Origin: Advenella kashmirensis W13003
Lineage (GTDB): Bacteria > Pseudomonadota > Gammaproteobacteria > Burkholderiales > Burkholderiaceae_B
Direction of reading: 5' to 3'
Assembly: GCF_000506985.1 (NCBI RefSeq)
Contig: NZ_KI650979.1
Coordinates: 1,612,710-1,676,709 of the forward strand
Length of the DNA: 64,000 nt
Shown: positions 20,061 to 27,559 of the stretch, in pieces
How the letters are laid out: each line of letters opens with the position of its first letter
Numbering within the stretch: position 1 is the first letter of the stretch
Notes under the pieces: model-generated
What the model was told of the DNA's origin: nothing
What the model saw: only the letters and a program-made list of their open reading frames with translations
The model's database searches: none
Translations under genes and position numbers: made by a program

Positions 20061-20873
20061 ATGCTTGAATTCATAGATCGATACGCCGACGAGCGATTCC
20101 AAAACAATAAGCGGCTCAAAGTAGCCTCTATCTGGATCGGTACCATCGCAAACGAACAATCCCTGATCGACTATATTGCGGCCGATGATCCCGAAAGCGG
20201 ACACTTTGCCCGCGATATGGGCGAGGACTGGTTCGACCATGACTTTATTGCTGTGGAACATCAGAAAGCCCCGGAACCGCTGGAACAGGTAGTGGAGCGG
20301 TTGGCACAGACATTGGGGTGTCCTGATGAGATGAAACAGGAAATACTCAGGCGTTGCCAGAACGGCGGCATCCGCCAGGCCAATACCACCGTGTGCCTGA
20401 TGCAGCACGTATACAGGGGGAATGACGCGCAGGACTTTCATGGCATGGTCTTTGCCGGCAGCTATGAATACGAGGAGCCTGCGCAGCAGCCGGTCAGCAA
20501 ATATGATCATCTTTTTGCAGGCGTGACCACGGCTGCGGCGTTGCCGGATCTGCGCGAATACGTTACCTCTGGCGCTTTCGCCGATGAATCGGGCCTGATA
20601 AGCGATGATATTCAGTATTACGGGTACAAATTGAGGGATGCGGTGCAGTTGCCGGTGGCAGAGTTTTTTGACCTGCCCATCGTTAAACAGCGCCTGGTGC
20701 TGGCCGACAGCGCCCAGGCGGTATATGAAGCCTGCCGCAAGGCAGGGCTGGAAAGTATCAATGCTTTTATCAGCGCCGGTACGCAAGCACCGACACCGCT
20801 GAATATCGATGAGGACAAAACTGTGTGTGGTCTGCACTATGTGGGGACGTTCAAAACACAGTACCCGGAATAA
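20061..20873 (+). CDS. Imm22-like immunity protein with C-terminal extension
   Basis: This 270-residue protein lies 69 bp after the VgrG-Rhs toxin. Its first about 145 residues resemble the Immunity-22 family, with SIWIG near residue 23, a short helix, and RDMGEDWFDHDFIAVE around residues 51-66. They are about 60% identical, by hand count, to the next gene. The remaining 120 or so residues (YDHLFAGVTT onward, including VKQRLVLADSAQAVYEACRK) have no counterpart in the neighbour and no family that I recognise. It has no signal peptide or membrane segment, so it should act in the cytoplasm, where an Rhs toxin tip would be neutralised. It is the cognate immunity candidate by position. The Imm22 call rests on remembered motif shape, not a search. 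Confidence 0.75.
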   Translation: MLEFIDRYADERFQNNKRLKVASIWIGTIANEQSLIDYIAADDPESGHFARDMGEDWFDHDFIAVEHQKAPEPLEQVVERLAQTLGCPDEMKQEILRRCQNGGIRQANTTVCLMQHVYRGNDAQDFHGMVFAGSYEYEEPAQQPVSKYDHLFAGVTTAAALPDLREYVTSGAFADESGLISDDIQYYGYKLRDAVQLPVAEFFDLPIVKQRLVLADSAQAVYEACRKAGLESINAFISAGTQAPTPLNIDEDKTVCGLHYVGTFKTQYPE

Positions 20874-20930
20874 ACGTCTCGCTATTGTGTTGGACACGGT
20901 GATTTTTTGACGACGTAAACGGACTTGATG

Positions 20931-21362
20931 ATGCTGGAATTCATAGACCGATATGCCGACGAGCGGTTCAAAAATAACACGCGATTGAAAGTCGTGTCGA
21001 TTTGGATCGGCAGCGTGAGTGATAAAAAATCGCTGAAAAAATATATTTCAGCCGAGGCGCCCGAGAACGGCCAGTTTGTCCGCGACATGGGGGCCGAATG
21101 GTTTGATCACGATTTCATCGCAGGGGGATATCAGAAGCGTGACGGCCCTGTTGAACAGGTCGTAAATGAACTGGTTCAGGCCCTGGGTTGTCCTCAGCAG
21201 ATCAGGCAGGTATTGCTCATGAACTGTACGAAGCGGGGCGTGCAGCAGGCCAATGCGACGGTATGTCTGATGCAGCATGTTTATAAAGGTGACGAACATC
21301 GGGATTTCAACGGCCTGGCGTTCGTGGGCAATTACGAATACGAACACATTCTCGACGCCTGA
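20931..21362 (+). CDS. Imm22-like immunity protein, second copy
   Basis: This 143-residue protein matches the N-terminal part of the preceding 270-residue immunity protein throughout. Shared blocks include MLEFIDRYADERF at the start, RDMG.EWFDHDFIA, ALGCP and ATVCLMQHVYKG. ATG 20931 aligns with the neighbour's start; ATG 20928 and TTG 20925 are also in frame and no clear ribosome site decides between them. The copy lacks the second domain. Tandem immunity paralogs are typical behind Rhs toxins and may protect against toxin variants held by relatives. The 57-bp spacer suggests a shared transcript. Which copy binds the present toxin cannot be told from sequence. Confidence 0.75.
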   Translation: MLEFIDRYADERFKNNTRLKVVSIWIGSVSDKKSLKKYISAEAPENGQFVRDMGAEWFDHDFIAGGYQKRDGPVEQVVNELVQALGCPQQIRQVLLMNCTKRGVQQANATVCLMQHVYKGDEHRDFNGLAFVGNYEYEHILDA

Positions 21363-21621
21363 ATGCACCCATATCAATTCAGGTCCCCGCTGAAGCTGGC
21401 ACACTGATGTCAGGCATATTTTGATATGCATCAAAAACCTCTTGTTCGCCGACAGCGAGTACAACAACACTGACATATTTCTTTCATAAATCAGCCTGAT
21501 AATACCCGGGACATTTTTTCGGGGACCTTGGGATGGTCACTTATGTTTGTTGAAAGTTCGGTTTCCGCACCATCACCGCAGTGCCCCGCTCAGCTTTTTT
21601 CAACCATACAGGAGTGTCGAC

Positions 21622-22197
21622 ATGACGTATGTTGCCCGAGATGGCGACGCCAAAACAGTAAACACCAAAGTCGTTATCTGGACGACGTTGGTTGGAGGGT
21701 TCATCAGTTCGCTGGTGAAATGGGGTTCAGAAGTCAATATGCCGCCGCGCATGCCGGGTGAAGTGTCTCCACCGGGTGCGCACATTGATACATGGCTGGG
21801 CTGGCTGGGCATCGATCAGCATTCCCTTGACTATATTTTTCAGGGCCATAGCATTCTGGGTGCCGTGACGCTCTATCACTGGCTCTTCAGTTTCGCCTTT
21901 GCTTTTATATATGTGGTCTGGTCCATTTACTGGCCCCGAGTCCGTATGTGGTGGGGTGCAGTATATGGCATCATTGTTTCGGTATTTGCCCATGGCATCA
22001 TGATTCCGGCCCTGGGCTTTCGCAATCCCAAATACGCCGATGGCGCAACCGGCTGGTTGTGGAATCTGAATGCCGCTGAAAATATCAGCGAGATCGTCGG
22101 CCATATTTACTGGTCCGTGTCCATTGAGGTTTCCATGATCGCTGTGCTGGCCTATTACGGGCGCCCCCTCTTTGGCGATTGGGTAAAACGCGCGTAA
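21622..22197 (+). CDS. YagU-like (DUF1440) inner-membrane protein
   Basis: This 191-residue membrane protein has about four hydrophobic segments: residues about 14-30, 75-95 (LYHWLFSFAFAFIYVVW), 103-122 (WGAVYGIIVSVFAHGIM) and 160-180. The motifs EVNMPPRMPGEVSPPG and LGFRNPKYADGATGW are those of the YagU/DUF1440 family, which in E. coli is linked to survival at low pH. ATG 21622 follows CAGGAG by 9 bases; the frame is open further upstream without a ribosome site. It is flanked by the immunity genes (about 260 bp upstream) and a strong terminator, so it seems to be a stand-alone gene and not part of the T6SS island. Molecular function is not known. Confidence 0.8.
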   Translation: MTYVARDGDAKTVNTKVVIWTTLVGGFISSLVKWGSEVNMPPRMPGEVSPPGAHIDTWLGWLGIDQHSLDYIFQGHSILGAVTLYHWLFSFAFAFIYVVWSIYWPRVRMWWGAVYGIIVSVFAHGIMIPALGFRNPKYADGATGWLWNLNAAENISEIVGHIYWSVSIEVSMIAVLAYYGRPLFGDWVKRA

Positions 22198-22205
22198 AAA
22201 CGAAG

Positions 22206-22231
22206 CCGCCTGAGGACATCAGGCGGTTTTT
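22206..22231 (+). terminator. Rho-independent terminator after YagU-like gene
   Basis: A perfect 8-bp stem CCGCCTGA/TCAGGCGG (22206-22213 with 22219-22226) encloses a 5-base loop and is followed by TTTTTCTT. It begins 9 bases after the stop codon. Confidence 0.9.
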
Positions 22232-22246
22232 CTTACCGGCTCACAT

Positions 22247-22588
22247 CTATTCGCCAAATTGCGCGTGTGCCTCCATGGCTCGCAGTGAATACACATAGGC
22301 CGCGCCCGCATTCAGGGCAATCGCCGTGCCCAGCGCGTCGCTCAGTTCGGCTTCGGTTACGCCGGCCTTGCGTGCGGCATTGGCATGGGCGGCAATACAA
22401 CTGTCGCATCGTGTTGTAACGGCAACGGCCAGTGCAATCAGTTCACGGGTCTTTGCGTCCAGTGCACCGTTGGCACCTTGCGCCGCATTCAATGCCTGAA
22501 ATGCCGACAGCATTTTCGGATTGTTCTGCGCGAAAGGTGTGACGGCCGCCTTGGTGTTTTCCATTTGGTTGACCCAGTTGTTCAGCAT
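22247..22588 (-). CDS. Carboxymuconolactone decarboxylase/AhpD-like protein
   Basis: This 113-residue protein belongs to the CMD superfamily. It carries the AhpD-type redox motif CDSCIAAH (two Cys separated by two residues, then His three residues on), preceded by LDAKTRELIALAVAVTTR and followed by AARKAGVTEAELSDAL. Such small all-helical proteins form oligomers with alkylhydroperoxidase-like activity or act in aromatic-acid decarboxylation; the CxxC favours a redox role. ATG 22588 has AAGGAG nine bases upstream, so a longer in-frame start is rejected. It lies downstream of the Bug gene on the same strand, but a terminator-like hairpin separates them, so it is probably transcribed independently. 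The physiological substrate is unknown. Confidence 0.88.
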   Translation of the reverse strand: MLNNWVNQMENTKAAVTPFAQNNPKMLSAFQALNAAQGANGALDAKTRELIALAVAVTTRCDSCIAAHANAARKAGVTEAELSDALGTAIALNAGAAYVYSLRAMEAHAQFGE

Positions 22589-22612
22589 AAATAGCTCCTT
22601 GATAAATAAATT

Positions 22613-22644
22613 GAAAAAATGTCCGCGTCGTTTGGCGGACGCGG
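22613..22644 (-). terminator. Probable terminator behind the Bug/PrpD operon
   Basis: Read on the minus strand, a CCGCGTC/GACGCGG stem (22623-22644) with an 8-base loop is followed by AC and a run of six T (complement of 22614-22619). It lies about 70 bp past the Bug gene stop codon and before the start of the CMD gene. Confidence 0.6.
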
Positions 22645-22712
22645 CACAGGATAAAAAAATGAAAGGCCGGTCGAGCAATTCGCCCGGATCGAGGGTGATG
22701 CCCCCGGGTTAT

Positions 22713-23693
22713 TTAGCGAGATAGCGACTGGATGACTTCGGGCGCGATATTGTTCCGATAGCCATCGATATCCTGCTTGACATATTGCGTGAACGCGTCG
22801 GTAGGCAGGTCTTTCTCTACAGCGCCATCCTGACGGATCACCTTGATATTTTTGGGGTCGGCCAGCGCCTTGGACAAATGCTGCGCAAGCAAATCAACCA
22901 CATCTTTTGGCGTGCCTTTAGGGGCGGCCAGTCCATACCATTGCGTTACCACGACCGGGATGCCCAGCTCCTTGAAGGTGGGTACGTCGGGCAGGCTTGG
23001 ATTGCGTTCTTCCCCTGTCAGCGCCAGCAAGCGCAGTGCGCCGTTGCGGACCTGACCGACCAGCGGCGGTGCCGTGGCGAAAAATGCTTCAGTCTGTCCA
23101 CCCATCAAATCGGTAATGGCCGGTCCCGAACCGCGGTAGGGCACATACAGGATATCGGCGCCGGTTTTGAGCTTGAGCATTTCAAGGCCCATATGTGCTG
23201 CCCCGCCCGGTGATGTAGACCCTACTGTGACTTCGTTCGATTTGGCATAATCGAAAAATTCCGCAGCCGTTTTGAATCGGGAGTTTTTTCCCACAAACAG
23301 CCCATGCGGCGCTTCAACGGCGGCGCCGATCAGTTCGAAATCATCGGGCGACTTGTACGACAGGTCGGTGCGAACGACGGGCGCGACAGCGATGTTGCCA
23401 CTCATGGCCAGCAGCAGGGTATAGCCGTCGGGGCGGCTTTTAGCGACATCGGCTGCGGCAATATTGCCCCCGGCGCCGGGTTTGTTTTCGACGACCACCG
23501 AGGTCTTCAGGCTTTTACTGAGCGATTCTGCAATCAGGCGGCCATATAGGTCGCCGCCACCGCCTGGGGGAAAACCAACGACAAGTTTGATGACCTGACT
23601 GGGATAGGGGCCGGCAGCACTGGCCGGCAACGCGGCCATGAGTACAGCGAGCACAAGCGCCCGCGCGCAGGCGTCTAGAATGCGATGAAGCAT
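22713..23693 (-). CDS. Bug/TctC-family periplasmic solute-binding protein (1)
   Basis: This is a 326-residue periplasmic binding protein of the Bordetella uptake gene family. A signal peptide (LVLAVLMAALPASAAGPYPS) ends near residue 27. Family landmarks follow: IKLVVGFPPGGGGDLYGRL near residue 36, VENKPGAGGNIAAADV near 65, and LYVPYRGSGPAITDLMGGQ near 180. Bug proteins bind carboxylates such as dicarboxylates or aromatic acids and either feed TctAB permeases or act as sensors. No tctAB genes are adjacent, which is common for Bug paralogs. AAAGGAG lies 6-7 bases before ATG 23693. It is 54 bp downstream of the MmgE/PrpD gene on the same strand, so the two are probably co-transcribed and it likely binds that pathway's substrate. 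Confidence 0.93.
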   Translation of the reverse strand: MLHRILDACARALVLAVLMAALPASAAGPYPSQVIKLVVGFPPGGGGDLYGRLIAESLSKSLKTSVVVENKPGAGGNIAAADVAKSRPDGYTLLLAMSGNIAVAPVVRTDLSYKSPDDFELIGAAVEAPHGLFVGKNSRFKTAAEFFDYAKSNEVTVGSTSPGGAAHMGLEMLKLKTGADILYVPYRGSGPAITDLMGGQTEAFFATAPPLVGQVRNGALRLLALTGEERNPSLPDVPTFKELGIPVVVTQWYGLAAPKGTPKDVVDLLAQHLSKALADPKNIKVIRQDGAVEKDLPTDAFTQYVKQDIDGYRNNIAPEVIQSLSR

Positions 23694-23747
23694 AGTAATC
23701 TCCTTTGGATTCGGATACAGCGAAAAAAAAGACAGCGATTGCGAATA

Positions 23748-25115
23748 CTAAGTAAACAGTTCAGCAGGCGGCGCCTGGAATAAATCGCCGGGCGTCCGAT
23801 GTTGTTGCCGGGCGCACCAGTCAGCAATGGCGACAGCCTTTTTCTCGTGGATATCGGGTGCCAGCTGACGCAACCGCTTTTCCAGACCTGCCCAGTCGAA
23901 AGGTGCTTCCGGATCTCCCTGGCGGATATCGTGCGTAGCGGAAAGCATCTGGCCGTTTTTGAGGCCGATGGTGATGGTTCCCGGCCGACGATCTGGAAAT
24001 GCGGCAGCGTATTCGGGCCGCGCCTGCAGCGTTATTTTCCCGGCCAGTGCCAGCAGGCGAGGATTGGTCAAATCGGGATTCTCGGTTTCCTGTATACCCA
24101 GTTTGCCGGTCAGCAACAGGATGGCGACGCAATAACGGCCTGAAAAGGAGGTTTCGGCGGCTTTGGCCGGCCAGTCGACCTTGGCGATGCGCAATGCTTG
24201 CGGAAAAATGGCGATGTCCACCGATGCAATGTCGTTGGTTTGGATATCATGCTTGTCCAGCAACGCTTGCGTGGCGTCTACCACGGTAAAGAGTTGCCCG
24301 CAGACGGGCCAGGGTTTGATGGTGGTCGAGTGGATCCTGTCGGTTGCGCCCAGGTCCTTGTCCAGCAAGGCAGGGTCTCCGTCGCCATGCAGCAGGGCGT
24401 ACAGACCCCGGGCGCCATTCATGAAGTGCTTTGCTCCCGGATAGCCGGCCTGTGCCGCGTATGCTGCCGTGATTCCGTTTCTGACGGCAATGGCTGGATG
24501 CAGCGGCTTGGATTCATGCGCCTGATCATCGACAAACTGCCACAGGCCGCTGGCCTGGGTGGCAGCGATTCCCAGCGCATGCTGGATCTGCCTGGCATCC
24601 AGACCCAATGAAACAGCGGCGGCAGCGGCGGCGCCCAGGGAACCGGCAGTGGCGGTCATGTGGAATTTCCCAGCATGGCCGCTGCCAAGGACTTCGCCGC
24701 ATCGGATGGCGACCTCATAACCGGCGACGATGGCTGTTTCGAACTGGTGCTGGGTCATGGGCCGGACGGCCGCGAGTGCCAGAACCGGCGTCACGGCTAC
24801 GATACCTGGATGCAGCATGGCTGTACGGTGTGCGTCGTCAATTTCACGCAGGTGAGTAATGCCCGCATTGCAAAAGGCTGTGCCCATGACTGAAACAGCG
24901 CAGGCGTCACCGAAGACGGGCGCCTTGTCGTCTCCGGGAAACATCGAGCCTGACAGTTTGCGCAGTTCGCGGGCGGCAGGCTGAGCTGCGGCGGAGACAC
25001 CGGCGGTGAACCAGTCGAGTAACGATTGTGCGATCCGGTGCCGAGTGTCCACTGACAGCGGCCGGCTGGCAAGCGAGGCAAGATACGCGCTCAGCCTGGT
25101 TTCCGGTGTATCCAT
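23748..25115 (-). CDS. MmgE/PrpD family protein
   Basis: This 455-residue protein is of normal MmgE/PrpD length. The family is mainly helical and includes 2-methylcitrate dehydratase, cis-aconitate decarboxylase and iminodisuccinate epimerase. Characteristic stretches are ITHLREIDDAHRTAMLHPG with a conserved Asp-Asp and His, FHMTATAGSLGAAAAAAV, THKPLHPA-like SKPLHPAIAVRNG, and IKPWPVCGQLFTVVDA. True PrpD usually comes with prpBC and a prpR regulator; none are here, so 2-methylcitrate dehydratase is unlikely. The partner lyase across the IclR gene makes epimerase or dehydratase action on a dicarboxylate plausible. GGAGATGAC precedes ATG 25115. Two operator-like sites lie just upstream (25126-25159). 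The exact reaction is not known. Confidence 0.88.
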   Translation of the reverse strand: MDTPETRLSAYLASLASRPLSVDTRHRIAQSLLDWFTAGVSAAAQPAARELRKLSGSMFPGDDKAPVFGDACAVSVMGTAFCNAGITHLREIDDAHRTAMLHPGIVAVTPVLALAAVRPMTQHQFETAIVAGYEVAIRCGEVLGSGHAGKFHMTATAGSLGAAAAAAVSLGLDARQIQHALGIAATQASGLWQFVDDQAHESKPLHPAIAVRNGITAAYAAQAGYPGAKHFMNGARGLYALLHGDGDPALLDKDLGATDRIHSTTIKPWPVCGQLFTVVDATQALLDKHDIQTNDIASVDIAIFPQALRIAKVDWPAKAAETSFSGRYCVAILLLTGKLGIQETENPDLTNPRLLALAGKITLQARPEYAAAFPDRRPGTITIGLKNGQMLSATHDIRQGDPEAPFDWAGLEKRLRQLAPDIHEKKAVAIADWCARQQHRTPGDLFQAPPAELFT

Positions 25116-25125
25116 GTCATCTCCA

Positions 25126-25159
25126 TTTTATTCAATGAAATGTATTTTATTGTATGAAG
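25126..25159. promoter_or_regulatory. Tandem IclR operator-like sites upstream of MmgE/PrpD gene
   Basis: Two related 15-mers, TTTTATTCAATGAAA (25126-25140) and TTTTATTGTATGAAG (25145-25159), start 19 bp apart, 10 bases upstream of the MmgE/PrpD start. Near-reverse-complement copies with the same 19-bp phasing lie on the other side of the IclR gene. The binding protein is inferred to be the adjacent IclR regulator. Confidence 0.6.
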
Positions 25160-25230
25160 CAAATCTAACACAGGATTTTGCGAAGTACAATAAAAGATGA
25201 CCCGGATTTTTAGCCTTTTTCGTTATATCG

Positions 25231-25971
25231 TTATAAAGCCGCGATGCCTGGTGCGCGCGTTGGCCTTGAATCAAAGCCGTTTTCCGCCAGCGTCCGAATG
25301 GCCGTTTCGGCGGCGGCAATCTGTTGTTCTTCTGTCTGCCGGTTCAGGATGCTGGTGATCTGAATCGCGCCCAAGAGGCGCCCGTGTGGTTCCGAGACCG
25401 GCACGGAAATAGAGGCCAGCTCGGGAGAGCGTTCTGCCCGGGTGATGGCATAGCCGTTTTTCAAGACTTCTTCGGTTCGGGGAGAGGTGCCGTCGGTAAA
25501 GGCGCGCAATACATGCGAGGCCGAACCGCCATCGATCAGCGGTACACGCGTTCCCACTTCAAAAACATACCGCACGTCGCGCGAGACGTTTTCCCGGTAC
25601 AGACAGACGCGCATGTCCCCTTCGCGTACGTAAAAAGCCACGCTTTCGTGGGTTTCCTGCATGATGGTGCGCAGAATCGGCTGCAGGCGCTGTTCCAGAT
25701 CGAATGTCGAGCGGTACAACGCACCCAGGCGCAGCAGGTTGTGGCCGGGCGCATATTTGCCATCGACGCGCCTTTGCACATAGCCATATTCGATAAATGT
25801 ACCCAGCAGGCGCAACAGGGTTGCCTTGTCCAGACCTGTCATCTGCGCCAGCTCACGTAACTCCAGATGCAAATGTTCTTCAGAAAAACATTCCAGAATG
25901 GTCAGGCCGCGGGCCAGCACGGCGATGGGCGGTTTCGGGTCGGATTTTTTTGTTGCGCTGATATCTTTCAT
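25231..25971 (-). CDS. IclR-family transcriptional regulator (1)
   Basis: This 246-residue protein has an N-terminal winged helix-turn-helix (about residues 18-80: IAVLARGLTILECFSEE, then LRELAQMTGLDKATLLRLL as recognition region and VQRRVDGKYAPG as wing) and a C-terminal IclR effector-binding domain (about 85-240). Effector-domain features include HESVAFYVREGDMRVCL, PLIDGGSASHVLRAF and SPELASISVPVSEPHGRLLGA. IclR proteins sense small organic acids and usually repress or activate neighbouring catabolic genes. The gene lies between the leftward PrpD-Bug pair and the rightward FAD dehydrogenase-lyase pair, both preceded by the same tandem motif, so it is the obvious regulator of both. Its own start has no strong ribosome site. 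The inducer is unknown. Confidence 0.92.
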   Translation of the reverse strand: MKDISATKKSDPKPPIAVLARGLTILECFSEEHLHLELRELAQMTGLDKATLLRLLGTFIEYGYVQRRVDGKYAPGHNLLRLGALYRSTFDLEQRLQPILRTIMQETHESVAFYVREGDMRVCLYRENVSRDVRYVFEVGTRVPLIDGGSASHVLRAFTDGTSPRTEEVLKNGYAITRAERSPELASISVPVSEPHGRLLGAIQITSILNRQTEEQQIAAAETAIRTLAENGFDSRPTRAPGIAAL

Positions 25972-25995
25972 GGAAATAAACGTCCTTTTGAGTTC

Positions 25996-26061
25996 TTGAC
26001 AAAGCCAAAGCGATAAGCTACCTTATATTTCATTAATAAAAACATATTTCATTCAATAAAA
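25996..26061 (+). promoter_or_regulatory. Promoter and tandem IclR operator-like sites for the FAD dehydrogenase operon
   Basis: TTGACA at 25996-26001 and TACCTT at 26019-26024 (17-bp spacer) form a candidate promoter. Immediately downstream come TTTCATTAATAAAAA (26028-26042) and TTTCATTCAATAAAA (26047-26061), again 19 bp apart. They sit over the presumed transcription start and leader, as expected for repression. Confidence 0.6.
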
Positions 26062-26089
26062 TATCTTATCATGTATTTGTGAGCAAAAA

Positions 26090-27556
26090 ATGCCCTTACC
26101 CGACCTAACTGACAGGCCATTCGCCGATTTGCTGTCCGGCCTCCAGCGTATCGTGGGCCCCGCAGGCCTGTTAACCGAGCCTGAGGATACCGCCGCCTAT
26201 GCACTGGAACATCGCGGTAATTATCCGGGCAAGGCACTGGCGGTGGTCCGGCCCGCATCTGTCGAAGAAGTCAGCCAAGTGGTTCGTGCTTGCGCCCAAC
26301 GTGGCGCGCGATTGATTCCCCAGGGTGGCAACACAGGTCTGGTCGGCGGATCGACGCCGGATGATTCCGGTCTGGAGATTGTACTCAGCCTGGGTCGCAT
26401 GAACCGCATTCGCGACATCAACCCGCAAGACAATACCATGACGGTGGAGGCAGGCTGCATTTTGCAGAATATTCAGGAAGCGGCTGCAGCGCAAAATCGC
26501 ATGTTTCCGCTTACGCTTGGTTCGGAAGGCACGGCCACGATCGGCGGCAACCTGTCGACCAATGCCGGTGGCGACCAGGTCATTCGCTATGGCAATACCC
26601 GCGAGCAGGCATTGGGCCTGGAGGTCGTACTGGCCGATGGCCGGATCTGGCACGGCTTGTCGAGTCTGCGCAAAGATAATACAGGCTACGACCTGAAGCA
26701 TCTGTTCATCGGGGGCGAAGGAACGCTGGGCGTGATTACGGCCGCCACCCTCAAACTGTATCCGGTCGCACGCCAGCAGGCCACAGCCTGGATCGCCATT
26801 CGCAGTCCGGCAGATGCCGTATCGCTGTTGTCCTTTCTGCGTGAAAATCTGGGCGATCGCGTGACCGCATTTGAAATCATGGCGCGAGAGACCGTCAATT
26901 TGGTACTGATGCATTTTCCGGCCATGCGTGAACCCTTACCGGAAGCTGCGCCCTGGGTGATTCTGGCTGAAGTGTCGGAGACCTCGGTGCGCGTACCGTT
27001 GCAGGAGGAATTCGAGACGGTGCTGGCCGAGGCCATGGAGCGCGACCTGGTGCTGGATGTGGCACTGGCGGCGTCGGAGCAGCAGTCGAAAGCCATGTGG
27101 GATATCCGCTCGCACATACCGGAAGCGCAGCGCAAGGATGGTCCGTCCATCAAGCACGATATTTCGGTACCGATTTCCCGTATTGCCGAGTTCGTCGAGG
27201 TTGCCGTACCGGCCATGAACGCCATTGTCCCGGATATTCGCTGTATTACTTTTGGCCATGTAGGCGACGGTAATTTGCACTTCAACCAGAGTAAACCGGC
27301 CTCGATCAGCAAAGCGGATTTTCTTGACCGCGCCGATGCGATCCACGAGGTCGTGCACGAGGCCGCCGCAAGCGTCAATGGTTCGATTTCCGCGGAACAC
27401 GGCATCGGACGCCAGAAGCAGGACATTCTGATTCGCTACAAAGATCCGGTCGCCATCAGCCTGATGGTCAGCATCAAGCAGGCGCTTGATCCATCCAATC
27501 TACTTAATCCGGGACGTTTGCTCCCGGCGACAGACACACTTTCATCTCAGGGTTGA
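26090..27556 (+). CDS. FAD-linked 2-hydroxyacid dehydrogenase (GlcD/D2HGDH-like)
   Basis: This 488-residue flavoprotein belongs to the FAD-binding PCMH/vanillyl-alcohol-oxidase superfamily, C-terminal type 4. The PCMH part includes RLIPQGGNTGLVGGSTPD near residue 75 and GSEGTATIGGNLSTNAGG near 145, both FAD-contacting loops. GTLGVITAATLKLYPV follows near 207. The C-terminal domain has FGHVGDGNLHFN near 386, with metal-ligand histidines, and SAEHGIGRQK near 437. Relatives oxidise D-2-hydroxyglutarate, D-lactate, glycolate or similar acids, passing electrons to a quinone or ETF. The specific substrate is probably the hydroxyacid made by the linked lyase/PrpD enzymes. The start is ATG 26090 with only a weak ribosome site. 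The lyase gene begins 3 bp after its stop, so the two form an operon. Confidence 0.92.
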   Translation: MPLPDLTDRPFADLLSGLQRIVGPAGLLTEPEDTAAYALEHRGNYPGKALAVVRPASVEEVSQVVRACAQRGARLIPQGGNTGLVGGSTPDDSGLEIVLSLGRMNRIRDINPQDNTMTVEAGCILQNIQEAAAAQNRMFPLTLGSEGTATIGGNLSTNAGGDQVIRYGNTREQALGLEVVLADGRIWHGLSSLRKDNTGYDLKHLFIGGEGTLGVITAATLKLYPVARQQATAWIAIRSPADAVSLLSFLRENLGDRVTAFEIMARETVNLVLMHFPAMREPLPEAAPWVILAEVSETSVRVPLQEEFETVLAEAMERDLVLDVALAASEQQSKAMWDIRSHIPEAQRKDGPSIKHDISVPISRIAEFVEVAVPAMNAIVPDIRCITFGHVGDGNLHFNQSKPASISKADFLDRADAIHEVVHEAAASVNGSISAEHGIGRQKQDILIRYKDPVAISLMVSIKQALDPSNLLNPGRLLPATDTLSSQG

Positions 27557-27559
27557 ACA

